Assembly (NCBI GenBank): GCA_043806735.1
Contig: JAZDGR010000017.1
Location: 1-27,773 of the forward strand
DNA length: 27,773 bases
From: QYOJ01 sp043806735
Lineage (GTDB): Bacteria; Bacteroidota; Bacteroidia; Bacteroidales; FEN-979
Direction of reading: 5' to 3'
Below, in pieces: positions 15,798 through 25,363 of this stretch (position 1 is the first letter of the stretch; the number at the start of each line of letters is the position of its first letter). Made by a program: the position numbers and the translations under genes. The notes beneath the pieces are model-generated. The model ran no database searches, was not told the origin of the DNA, and saw only the letters and a program-made list of their open reading frames with translations.

Positions 15798-16828
15798 ATG
15801 ATGAAAAATTACTACTACATTCTGCTGCTGATCGCCGTTTTAACAATGGCTGCCGCTACTTCGTGCAAAAAAAAGAACAACGAACCTCCCTATTCGTTTA
15901 CGGTCGGGTTGCTTGTGGATGCAGCCGGCCTCAACGACCGGTCCTTTAACCAGGCTACCCTTGAAGGCATCCAGCACGGAGCCCAGCAGTTGCCTCTCTA
16001 TTATGAGACGAAAGTAGGGCAATCGGATAGCGCGTATGCTGCCATTATTCAATATTTTATTGATCAGAAATTTGACCTGGTTGTTGCCCCCGGGTACCTC
16101 GTTGCGCCATCGATGGTGACCGCTGCAAAGCAAAATCAGGCCACCGATTTTCTTCTCCTTGATTTCGCGCCGGATACGCTGACCCCCAACCTGGTATGCG
16201 GAGTGTTTGATGTGGACCAGGACTCCTTTGTCTGCGGTTTTCTTGCAGCCTACTGGGCCCTGGTGAAAGACCCGCAGGGACCTGTGGCCGGGTATGTAGG
16301 AGGCCCCCCGGTAACCGTGATCAATCAGATCCTGGTAAGCTACATGGCCAGAATTGATTATTTCAACAAAACCTACCAGAAGTCGGTCCAGCCTATGGGC
16401 GCTCATACGGCAAACTTCACGGATTCCATCCAGGGGGGGCACCTGGCCGACAGTATCATCAATGCCGGAGCCGAAGTGATTTTTGCCTTTGCCGGAATAG
16501 CAGGGAACGGTGCGCTACTTCAGACAAAGGCATCCGGGAAATGGGGTATCGGAATGGATTCCGACCAGTACCTCACCTATCCCGAAGTCCAGGATATCCT
16601 GCTGACATCTTGCCTGAAAAACCTGAACAACATCGTTTACTTGCAACTGGTCAACTATTACCACGATGAGTTCCCGGGTGGAACGGTCATCCACGGAGAT
16701 CTTTCAAACGGGGAGTAGGCCTGGCTCCTTACCACGATTATGATGCCTTGCTGCCCGACTCCATCCAGGCGGCCATTGAAACCGTAAAGGCCGGGATCAT
16801 GGATGGGTCTATCCCGACCGGTTGGTGA
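15798..16828 (+). pseudogene. BMP/PnrA-type nucleoside-binding lipoprotein, one-base frameshift near C-terminus
   Basis: The start is ATG-ATG at 15798. The N-terminus is a lipoprotein signal ending A-A-A-T-S-C-K-K-K. The mature part matches the Med/PnrA family of periplasmic purine-nucleoside-binding proteins: V-G-L-L-V-D-A-A-G-L-N-D-R-S-F-N-Q, D-L-V-V-A-P-G, G-Y-V-G-G and W-G-I-G-M-D-S-D-Q. In the sequence as given, the frame ends early at 16718 with S-N-G-E. Adding one base to the four-G run at 16710-16713 restores G-V-G-L-A-P-Y and a normal end with a TGA at 16826-16828, about 343 residues in all. The lesion is therefore small, and could be a real mutation, a phase-variable tract or a read error. 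No permease or ATPase genes are nearby. The gene converges on the giant gene with no bases between the stops. Confidence 0.8.
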
Positions 16829-19800
16829 TCAATCCTTCAGGCACCTGACAGGGTATGCATGGGTGCGCAAAGACGGATAATAATTGACGCTTGGAGTGTA
16901 CTCCATGTCAACCGGGACGAGGTTTAATCCGTGCGCCCACGCCTTTTGGAAACCCTGGGGCGAGGAAGACCAGAAAAGAATAGATTGTACCGTTGTTTCA
17001 GTGGGGCCGAACTTCCATACCTGATTATTAAACAGCACGCCTTCGAGAAATGCATTGAAACCGGAATATCCGGTGACCTTTAGGGGATTTCCGGCAAAGC
17101 CATTGCAAATGTAGACGCTGAACAGAGTACTCCAGTCATTTTCCGTGGGGATGTGCCACCCTGGAGGACATAATCCCTTCACGCCGGGACTCTCGGAATA
17201 ATCCATCACCTCGTCCCACTGGTATAAGGCTGAAGGAAGAGGGAAGAGGGAAGAGGGAAGAAGATATTTTTCGGGAAGGCAGTTGTCTCTTTGATGGATG
17301 GTTGCGGGTATATCCACTCCGTAATTCAGATTGGCGGCGAACCAGCATTGGGTGCCAATCTGAACCGTTGGGTACGACCGGTTGTTTCGGATATCGGTGA
17401 GGGGTTCACCGCAGGTAAACGGGGGATCGGCTACCACCGAAATGAATACCGTATCGTTTCGCATGCAAGTGAACCTGTTTGTATAAGCATAACTTACGGG
17501 ATGACGTCCCACTCCGGCAGCGCCGGGATCAAATGTAGCGCCGGATACAAAATTTCCACTAAAAACCCCACCCAGAGGCGTCCCTCCTCTTAACAGGATC
17601 GGCCGGGCTCCCGTTGTCGTAATCGTATCAAAACATACAGGCAGATTCACGATTGGTGAGGGTTTCACCGTGGCCACCCCCTGTTCCTGGATGCCCGGGC
17701 AGCCGTTGGCGAACGGAGAAACAGCATAGGTAACTGTTTCCGGAATAAAACCGGAGGTACTCAGTTTTTGCAGGATGAGAGGCCCTGAACCGGGGGAGAA
17801 GCCGCTGAGACTCCCGGAACTGGGGGAAGGAGTCCAGGTAAAGACCGGATTCGCCACGTGAGAGCTGAGGTCGAACCGGCAACTGTCTCCGGAACAGAGG
17901 GTGTCAAAAAGAGGAAGGATGAGTACATCAGGAACCGGAAATACGATGACCCTGAAATGCGCCGTATCTCCGTTGCAGGAATTGGATTGCGGAGTTACTA
18001 TATAGCACACAGTGTCAACGTTATACCCGCTGTTAAACAGGGTTTGCTGGATGATTCCGCCGCTCCCGTTGCTGTATCCCGAAACAGCCGGAGAAGAAGC
18101 GCTGGCGATCCAGGAGAAGGTAGTAGGATAGACCAGATTTGCCTGAAGCGGGATCTGGAATGTTCCCTGGTTACAGACCGAGTAGGAACGGACCGGATTC
18201 GTTACTTCGGGAATTGGGTTGACCGCAACGAAAACGGTATCCGAAATTCCGGGAGGACATCCGAAGGCTTCGGGAGTCACAATGTAATAGATAGTTTCTA
18301 TCTGTGTTCCCGGATTCCACAAGGTATCGGCGATGAGATTTCCACTTCCGGATTGATTCCCGGAAACATTCGGATGTATGGCAGTAATCCAGGAAAAGGT
18401 GCTGGATGGCACCTGCGACAGGCACTGGATTGCTGTTATTCCGCCAGAACAAACCACTGGAGAGGCCGGATTGAAAAAGACATCCGGAAGTGGAAATACC
18501 GAAGCGGTGAAATCAGTCACCGGGCCGGAGCAGCCGTTTGCCGCGGGGGTGATATGGTAAATGACGCTGTCGGATGCTGCTCCGGCATTGGTCAGTTGCT
18601 GGTTCAGCAGGGTAGCAGGGATTGCGTTGGGACTCCATCCTGTGACATTGCCCGAGAGTTGCGTGCAGCTCCAGGTAAACGAGGTTCCAGCCACATTTGA
18701 TGCCAGGGTGACATTCGTCCAGTCATTGTTGCAGATCCCAGTGGAAGGGGGTGTATTCGACAGGTCGGGAACCGGGTTGACCACGACATTGGCCACGACA
18801 GTTATACCCGAACAGCCATTGGCGGAGGGAGTGATGAAGTAAAAGAGCGTGTCAATGGAATAGCCTGTATTGGTGATCACCTGACGGATGGTATCGCCTG
18901 AACCACTCGTGAAACCGGTAAGGTTTCCGCTGGTCGAGGCCGTCCAGGTGAAACCGGTCCCTGCCACATTCGCTGAGAGAGGGATCACGGCTGGTTCGCC
19001 GGAACAGATTGTCTGAGGCAGCAGGGAGGAGGTAACTGATGGGATTGGGTTGACAATGACTGGAACTGACAAACTGGAACCGGTACATCCGTTCGCTGTG
19101 GCAGCGATGGAATAGAAGACGGTATCAATGGAGGTCCCGGAGTTGATCAACACCTGCGAAATGGTATCCCCGGAACCGGAAAAATATCCACTGAGGTTCA
19201 GCGAGGAAGCCGTAGCGTTCCAGGAGTATGTGCTTCCGGATACCAGGGAGGAAAGGGCAATCGTTGCCGAATCCCCGGAACAAAGGGTAAGAGAAGGCGG
19301 TTGTGCCAGGGTGGCAGGCAGTGGGAATACCGTAACAGTAAATACCGAATCGGACCCGGAGCAGCCGTTCAGTTGGGGAGTGACGGTATAGAGTACGGTG
19401 TCGGGTTCAACGCCCGAATTGGTCAGCGGCTGATTGATGGTTGGGCCGGAACCATTGCTGAAACCGGTAATATTGGAAGACGTTGCGGCGGCCGTCCACG
19501 AAAATGTGGTGAGAGCAATGTTGGCCAGCAATCCGATGCCGGTACTTCCGCCGGAGCAGAAGCTTGTATCGGAGTTCGTGTTGGTAACGGCAGGAAGCGG
19601 ATTGACCGTGACCTGAAAAGCCAGAGGCTGGCCTATACATCCCCCGTTAGTGGGAGTGATGGTGTAGGTGACTGAACCGGGGACCAGCAACGTATTGATC
19701 AGTTGCTGGTCGATAAGCGGTCCCGTTCCGTCGCTGAATCCGGTGATGGCGCCGGATGTCAGTGCGGCGGTCCAGGTAAAGGTGGTTCCGGGCTGACTGG

Positions 19801-22800
19801 AGGTAAGCAGGATGTTGGTAAATCCTTGCGAACAGATCGTTTTGGAAGGAGGAGAATTGGTTACCACTGGTGGAGGGGGCAACACAAGGATCATCGTATC
19901 TTTAATGACCGGACAGGATGTTTGTCCGCTGGCCTGCAGGATCAGGGCAACCGATCCGGCAGTAATGTCGGCGGGGCCGGGGGTATAGACGGGGGCCAGG
20001 ATGGTGGTGCTGCTAAAGTTCCCGTCTCCCAAAGTGGACCAAAGCAATCCGGTGAAATTGGTGGCAGTAGCGCCGGTAACCGTATAAGTCCAGTTGGCGC
20101 AAACAGCCGTATCGGGACCGGCGTAAGCCGTTGGTGCATTATTGAAGGTAAGGGTTTTGGCGTCGGTATCATCGCCGCAAAGGCCATCCGCGAAAAGGGT
20201 CAGAGTAACTGTCCCAAGAGTCCAGTCGGCCACACTGGGGGTATAGGTAGCATTGACCAGCGTCGGAGTATCGAAAGCGCCTGTACCGGAGGAACTCCAC
20301 AACACGTTAGTGGAATTGATCACCGAGGCATCTGCCAGGAGATGGGAATATCCTTTGCAGGCCACGGTATCGGCTCCGGCAAAGGCAACGGCCGAAGGAA
20401 GCACAATTACGCGGGTTGTATCGCGGGTGACGCAATTTCCTGGCCGGGTGGTATTCAGGATGTAGTTTGTAGTGTCAGCTTGTGTGAGCAGCGTGTTGTA
20501 ATTGAATATGGGATCAGGGACAGAGGGTGAGCTGAGAAACAAAGTTGGCACCCAGAAATATGTATATCCGGTGATGCCCGGCATTCCAAGCTGGGCATTG
20601 GTTTGCATGCAGACTTCTACATCCGGGCCGGCATTGAGCAGATGGATGGAGTTGATGGGCAGTACGGCATCCCCGCAGGCACAGCTATTGTCGGAAAACC
20701 GGATCGCAGCGAGCATCCGGCAGACTTTATTCCCCGGAACAGAAAAGGTAGCCGTCACGAGGGTGCTGTCACCCGGCAGCATTCCGCCTGTACTGACCGT
20801 CTGGCTGAAAAGAGAATCAGATCCTGTTTCATCGGGAATGCCGTTGTTGTTGGCATCGTGAACAAAAATCAACTGGGTGGCAGGCGCATTCAGGGTATCG
20901 GCTCCGGTATTTTTCACCGCATAGGTGATGGTGACGGTCTCCCCGGTAGTCCCATTGGGAACGCTGGTCGCATTATACCGCCCGAAAGCCAGGTGGTCTT
21001 TGAGGATCGGTTTGAACTGGACCTGCGTTGAGGTGATCGAGTAAATAAAGCAACTGTCGTTTGGAGCCACATCGCAATAGACTTTAGCTACAAGAAGGGT
21101 ATTGGTTTCCAGAGGAATTGTATCGCACATCAGGCTTCCGGGGTCAATATCTTCCAGCTGAAAGTCGAAGACAATGGAATCATTGACTGCCAGGTTTGGC
21201 TCTATGGCAAAATCCAGGTACCGGATTCCCGCGATCACGGAATTGATTACGCCGGCCGGACCGTTGTGAATGTTGATCAGGGAGCCGGCTACCATATCAT
21301 ACGCATCGTCAATCGTGATCTTGAGTTTCTCGATGGTAGAAACGGAAGAGGGGCCCAGGTTGATCACTTTGACATGCACGGGAGAAGGGGAGCTGCAGGT
21401 TTGAAAACCGGGGGTGGTGGCGGTATTGATGACATAGAGATTGACGTTTGTCGGGATACCGGTGATGAGGATTTGCTGCGTGTAGGAGCTCCGGGCTTTA
21501 ATTTCTCCGCAGGCGTTGGAAGCGGATGCAATCAGTTGCATCGATCTCCCGGAAGTAAAATCACAATTGGTAACAATCCTGAACTGCAACCGGTATCCAT
21601 TTTTCGGCAAGCTGTCGACTCCCAGCAGGTAGTCGACGCCGTTAGGATCATTCGATATGTCATAAACCCATTTGTTGCTTCCGGCAGGGAAGTTGACCGG
21701 ATTATTAAGGGATACGAAACTTCCGGTGGAATATGGATATTTGAATAAGGCCGAGCCCGGGACGATGGATATCCCCGGGGGGATGGCAACAGTGAGTTTC
21801 AGGTCAAATGCATAAGAAAGCTGGGAATTGGTCACGACGGCTTCATATGTCAGTGTATCGCATAGGTTTACCGGATTCACAGGAGAGGTAATTGCAAGGT
21901 TCAGCACAACATCTTTGGGGTCGAGATAAAGATGGGTGGTATTTTCGGTACAGATGTATCCGGACGGGGGATATCCCAGGTCGGGATTCACCGGATAGCC
22001 GGCGCAATTAAAGCCATGCCGCACCAACAGGCTATCGAAATCACATACCGTGTAAACGGCTTTGACCAGATAATTCCGGCAGGCGCTGCCGGCCAGGGAG
22101 CCAAGTTGAACCCAGGTTTTGCCTGCGGCATAGGGGGTAACAGGGTAGTTTATGGGAGTTGCCGGATTCGTTATATCGATGACTCTCGCTACGGTAATCC
22201 CTTCGGCAGAATGTTCAAATCCCAGCCAGTTATATCCCGCTGTGAAAGATTGTACATTGCACAACCTGACTTCCCAAGTCACGGTATCTTCCCGCCCTTC
22301 GGCCGTTGGAGTCAGGGCGGTAAGGGCGACAGAGGGAGGAGTGTAGGTGATAGCCACCGTAGCCGATCCGCTGGAGGTGACCCCCGCGCCATCGGCATAA
22401 AACCGGGACCGGCCTTTGGAATACATCTGGTAGGTGTAATTTCCAAGCGCTTCACAGGAAGGAGAAGCATAGAATGTAATGCGGTCGTAGTTGACATAGC
22501 AATCATAATGATCGGCATAGCCCCAGGTGGCAGCCCGCGCATAGATGAGACGGGTTCCCAATGCGCTCACACTGATCAGTGGATCGGGGATGACATCGTT
22601 CTGCTGGCCGCCGTTATCCTTTATGTAAGAATGGCGCGAACTACCGGTCTCATAGACAAACCCTTCGGGAAGGATAAAGGTCATGGAGTCAAGCACGCAA
22701 AACGGCCGGATCTCCGAGGGAAATGCGACATCTCCACCGCATTGGTCGAGGGTCCTGTAAATCAGTCCTTCATACAGGAATGAATTGCATCCCTGCAGGA

Positions 22801-25258
22801 TGATCTGCTGGTACCAGGTGCTGGTCACGAATGAATAGTAGCTTCCCAGGACGTTAAATGTGAATCCGCGATCATTGCAGAACTCATCCGTGCCCTGGTT
22901 TTTCCAGTAAAACCGTCCACGTAAAACCGGAACGGTCAGCCAATTGGCATAGGCGACATTCCTGACCCGGGCAGCGATGACATAGCGAATGGAATCTCCA
23001 TCGGAAAAAGACAATCCTTCCAGGCAGCCTCCAGGCGAAGTCAATCCGCCCAGGTACGTTGTCACGTAGGAAGTAGCCCCGTTGATCACCTGGGGGGATA
23101 ATCCAATACAGGTATCCCGCCGGTCGATTTGCATATCGAAATAAAATAGCGTATCGGCAAGAATGGTGAAGAAAAGCTGATTCCCCCAGGCGCCTGCCAT
23201 TCCGTTCTGCTGCAACCGGAAATAGAGACTATCCACGGCGCCATTCAGGACTCCGGACGCTTCAATCCGAATGGAATCGCCGGCCATCGCGTTATCGAGA
23301 CGCAACCCGGGCGCCGTGGGAGCTACGCGGGTGGTACAGGCGCTGTTGGTCCACCCCAGGGTAGTCCGTTTTACGGTAAACGAAGAAATATATGGGTCGG
23401 GACAATCCCCCAAAGGGCACTGGAGCCCGAAGATCGGGGAGGTGGAGCACCAGTAAGTGAAGTACCGGTCGGGGTAATACGATTTGTGACACCAAAATTG
23501 AAGCCTGGTTGTTATGGATCCCAGGGGTGGAGGATTCTCTTCACACACCACCATGATGGGAACCCGGAATAATCCGCCGGTCAACACCCGGGTTCTATCA
23601 AGGTAATAGATTGCGGTATCTCCGATGATATTAGCTGTTCCCATGCTGACGCCCTTGAATGTCGCCGTTCCGGGGGCAATAGTGATGCCGGGAGAGAGGA
23701 TCACCTTGTAGATCACCGAGTCGTTCGGGCATCCCTGGCTGGAAGCCGCTGTAGAGGTGACCACAGTTTGTTCCATCCAGGCAGTTTGCCCGTCATATAA
23801 GTCGGGAGGCATGGTATGCTGGGAGGTATAGGTGTTATAGGTATGGAAGATCAGCAGGTTCCCGTTAGGGATCCAGTGAACACCGTAGGGATCGAGACAC
23901 TGGTCGATGTAATTGTACCCAAACCGGAACGCTTGCCATGCGCTGTTAGTCCACCCTTGTCCGCACGTATTTCGAATTGGGATAGAAGTCATTGCCGCAG
24001 CCCAGTCGTAATATGTGTGGGCTTTCATCATGATGGACTTCCCAATGGGTAGATCATCGAAAAAACCGTCGTTGTCCGCGTCTTCCAATCCAACGCCAGG
24101 CCCATCCGGGTCGGATGTATATTGAAAAGTAGTATAATATGCATATCGTCCGTTTGTCGCTCCAGCGGCGTAATTGTAGCTTGCAGCAAGGTAATTCCCC
24201 GATACGGAGAATGAATCGATCTTATTCAGCCAGTTGGCGTTGGGATAGTAAGTAGATCCTCCGGATGAAAATCCGGCCAGCACCACCAGGTTAAACGCGG
24301 TTCCGTATCCGCTCCCGGTGTTGGAAACCGTGAACTCCACCCATCCCGAGTTGTCGATAAAACCCCAATCCTTACGGAGTCCGGTGAAAGCCATGTTGAT
24401 AATGGTGGAACCGGCTGCCGGTGAAACCGATGGGAAAGCGGTGTAATAACTGCAATATTGTTTGTTGCATCCCCAGGCGGCTTTCAGGGTGGATTGCCCG
24501 TTATCACAGCCGAGCAGCTGAACGGTTTCCCCGATGATGATCGACTCCCCGTAATCGAAATAGTTATTCCCACCCGGAAGATCGGATCCTGTAATGATGA
24601 TGGTATCGGTACGGATCGGACCCGGCCCTACATACAGGTGTAACGTGCCAATGCTGGTCGAGAGCACCTGGATATCGGAGGTATGGCTATCGAGGATGGT
24701 GAGGGTATCCATGGTGGAATTCAATCCCTGCTGCTCCACCGTAATGTCGCGGGTCACGGTTTGTCCCACCGGAATAGATGCCGAGCCGTTGGTGATGTTG
24801 GTGATGACCAAGACGGGAAAATAATAGTTCTGCAGGGGAGTATCAAATCCGGTATAGGTGGAACTGTTGTATGTGACGATGTAATTAAAATTCTCGGTGT
24901 TGGTATATCCGCAGATCAGCCTGGCGTCGTATGTCACCGTATGGGCAGTATTGTTCAGGATGTCGGGCAGCGTAAAGGTCGGCTGGTTCAGGTTGGAGAT
25001 GTTCAACTGGGTAGCGGCGGTCACCGAGCCGGGAGTATAGAGGCAACCTGCCGGCAAATCAAGCAGTAAGGTGGCTCCCGACATGGTGGAGCCTGTAATA
25101 TTGGCAATGAGAAGGGAAAAGGTCCCGTCGTCATGACAGATGATCAGGGAAGCCGGTTTCCCGGTAGGGGAGATCATCACCTGGGCTCTGGCTTGGAAAC
25201 CAAGGATACCAAGCAGGAACAGGCAGGCAGAAAACCATAAGAGTGGCTTGGTTTTCAT
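16829..25258 (-). CDS. Giant secreted PKD-like repeat protein with C-terminal FISUMP domain
   Basis: The start chosen is the ATG at 25258 (MKTKPLLWFSACLFLLGILG, signal peptide ending A-R-A-Q); a GTG five codons upstream is less likely. The product has 2809 residues. About residues 30-1620 are repeated beta-sandwich regions of DUF11/adhesin type. Two A-G-x-D-T domains follow (about 1630-1805), then eight PKD-like repeats of about 92 residues (about 1805-2545), each with a C-S-G or C-N-x opening, F-x-W-x-A, G-x-G and an N-G-C-S-G near the end. An Ig-like domain (about 2545-2620) and a FISUMP domain (about 2622-2809; V-Q-I-G-T-Q-C-W, G-L-C-P-P-G-W-H-I-P-T) close the protein. No T9SS tail is visible, so its route to the surface is unclear. 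It is probably an extracellular adhesin or surface-layer component. The C-terminal domain carries a heptamer repeat insertion. Confidence 0.93.
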   Translation of the reverse strand: MKTKPLLWFSACLFLLGILGFQARAQVMISPTGKPASLIICHDDGTFSLLIANITGSTMSGATLLLDLPAGCLYTPGSVTAATQLNISNLNQPTFTLPDILNNTAHTVTYDARLICGYTNTENFNYIVTYNSSTYTGFDTPLQNYYFPVLVITNITNGSASIPVGQTVTRDITVEQQGLNSTMDTLTILDSHTSDIQVLSTSIGTLHLYVGPGPIRTDTIIITGSDLPGGNNYFDYGESIIIGETVQLLGCDNGQSTLKAAWGCNKQYCSYYTAFPSVSPAAGSTIINMAFTGLRKDWGFIDNSGWVEFTVSNTGSGYGTAFNLVVLAGFSSGGSTYYPNANWLNKIDSFSVSGNYLAASYNYAAGATNGRYAYYTTFQYTSDPDGPGVGLEDADNDGFFDDLPIGKSIMMKAHTYYDWAAAMTSIPIRNTCGQGWTNSAWQAFRFGYNYIDQCLDPYGVHWIPNGNLLIFHTYNTYTSQHTMPPDLYDGQTAWMEQTVVTSTAASSQGCPNDSVIYKVILSPGITIAPGTATFKGVSMGTANIIGDTAIYYLDRTRVLTGGLFRVPIMVVCEENPPPLGSITTRLQFWCHKSYYPDRYFTYWCSTSPIFGLQCPLGDCPDPYISSFTVKRTTLGWTNSACTTRVAPTAPGLRLDNAMAGDSIRIEASGVLNGAVDSLYFRLQQNGMAGAWGNQLFFTILADTLFYFDMQIDRRDTCIGLSPQVINGATSYVTTYLGGLTSPGGCLEGLSFSDGDSIRYVIAARVRNVAYANWLTVPVLRGRFYWKNQGTDEFCNDRGFTFNVLGSYYSFVTSTWYQQIILQGCNSFLYEGLIYRTLDQCGGDVAFPSEIRPFCVLDSMTFILPEGFVYETGSSRHSYIKDNGGQQNDVIPDPLISVSALGTRLIYARAATWGYADHYDCYVNYDRITFYASPSCEALGNYTYQMYSKGRSRFYADGAGVTSSGSATVAITYTPPSVALTALTPTAEGREDTVTWEVRLCNVQSFTAGYNWLGFEHSAEGITVARVIDITNPATPINYPVTPYAAGKTWVQLGSLAGSACRNYLVKAVYTVCDFDSLLVRHGFNCAGYPVNPDLGYPPSGYICTENTTHLYLDPKDVVLNLAITSPVNPVNLCDTLTYEAVVTNSQLSYAFDLKLTVAIPPGISIVPGSALFKYPYSTGSFVSLNNPVNFPAGSNKWVYDISNDPNGVDYLLGVDSLPKNGYRLQFRIVTNCDFTSGRSMQLIASASNACGEIKARSSYTQQILITGIPTNVNLYVINTATTPGFQTCSSPSPVHVKVINLGPSSVSTIEKLKITIDDAYDMVAGSLINIHNGPAGVINSVIAGIRYLDFAIEPNLAVNDSIVFDFQLEDIDPGSLMCDTIPLETNTLLVAKVYCDVAPNDSCFIYSITSTQVQFKPILKDHLAFGRYNATSVPNGTTGETVTITYAVKNTGADTLNAPATQLIFVHDANNNGIPDETGSDSLFSQTVSTGGMLPGDSTLVTATFSVPGNKVCRMLAAIRFSDNSCACGDAVLPINSIHLLNAGPDVEVCMQTNAQLGMPGITGYTYFWVPTLFLSSPSVPDPIFNYNTLLTQADTTNYILNTTRPGNCVTRDTTRVIVLPSAVAFAGADTVACKGYSHLLADASVINSTNVLWSSSGTGAFDTPTLVNATYTPSVADWTLGTVTLTLFADGLCGDDTDAKTLTFNNAPTAYAGPDTAVCANWTYTVTGATATNFTGLLWSTLGDGNFSSTTILAPVYTPGPADITAGSVALILQASGQTSCPVIKDTMILVLPPPPVVTNSPPSKTICSQGFTNILLTSSQPGTTFTWTAALTSGAITGFSDGTGPLIDQQLINTLLVPGSVTYTITPTNGGCIGQPLAFQVTVNPLPAVTNTNSDTSFCSGGSTGIGLLANIALTTFSWTAAATSSNITGFSNGSGPTINQPLTNSGVEPDTVLYTVTPQLNGCSGSDSVFTVTVFPLPATLAQPPSLTLCSGDSATIALSSLVSGSTYSWNATASSLNLSGYFSGSGDTISQVLINSGTSIDTVFYSIAATANGCTGSSLSVPVIVNPIPSVTSSLLPQTICSGEPAVIPLSANVAGTGFTWTASTSGNLTGFTSGSGDTIRQVITNTGYSIDTLFYFITPSANGCSGITVVANVVVNPVPDLSNTPPSTGICNNDWTNVTLASNVAGTSFTWSCTQLSGNVTGWSPNAIPATLLNQQLTNAGAASDSVIYHITPAANGCSGPVTDFTASVFPLPDVFFNPASPVVCSGGITAIQCLSQVPSSTFSWITAIHPNVSGNQSGSGNLIADTLWNPGTQIETIYYIVTPEAFGCPPGISDTVFVAVNPIPEVTNPVRSYSVCNQGTFQIPLQANLVYPTTFSWIASASSPAVSGYSNGSGGIIQQTLFNSGYNVDTVCYIVTPQSNSCNGDTAHFRVIVFPVPDVLILPLFDTLCSGDSCRFDLSSHVANPVFTWTPSPSSGSLSGFSPGSGPLILQKLSTSGFIPETVTYAVSPFANGCPGIQEQGVATVKPSPIVNLPVCFDTITTTGARPILLRGGTPLGGVFSGNFVSGATFDPGAAGVGRHPVSYAYTNRFTCMRNDTVFISVVADPPFTCGEPLTDIRNNRSYPTVQIGTQCWFAANLNYGVDIPATIHQRDNCLPEKYLLPSSLFPLPSALYQWDEVMDYSESPGVKGLCPPGWHIPTENDWSTLFSVYICNGFAGNPLKVTGYSGFNAFLEGVLFNNQVWKFGPTETTVQSILFWSSSPQGFQKAWAHGLNLVPVDMEYTPSVNYYPSLRTHAYPVRCLKD
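17235..17262. repeat. Heptamer tandem repeat inside the FISUMP domain
   Basis: Four copies of GGAAGAG (the last is GGAAGAA) lie within the giant gene. On the coding strand they are C/T-rich and encode L-P-S-S-L-F-P-L-P-S. They sit between the conserved C-L-P-E-K-Y and Y-Q-W-D-E motifs of the FISUMP domain, where this family normally has a Cys/Gly-rich stretch. The reading frame is kept. Confidence 0.8.
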
Positions 25259-25284
25259 TGATTCCAGTAACACAAAGCAGAGGA

Positions 25285-25334
25285 TAAAGGTACAAAAAAA
25301 ACAATAGAAACTGATAGGGAATCAGCATAACTTG
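25285..25334 (-). promoter_or_regulatory. Shared upstream element and promoter of the giant gene
   Basis: The block on the plus strand runs from TAAAGGTA (25285-25292) through TAGGGAAT (25315-25322) to CATAACTTG (25326-25334). On the minus strand the proximal part is TACCTTTA, one base off the -7 consensus TAnnTTTG, about 27 bases before the ATG at 25258. The distal part TAGGGAATNANCATAACTTG recurs upstream of the other secreted gene (27602-27621). The conservation and equal spacing argue for a promoter with an added regulator site; the regulator is not known. Confidence 0.55.
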
Positions 25335-25363
25335 ATTGCTATAGGAAGAAATCTTCAAACAGA

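Noticed and set aside
19703..20530. A 275-codon plus-strand frame inside the giant gene, with others at 17858 and 21932
   Set aside because: Each is the mirror of the repetitive Gly/Thr/Ser-rich coding strand; low-complexity Gly/Arg-rich translations with no domain.
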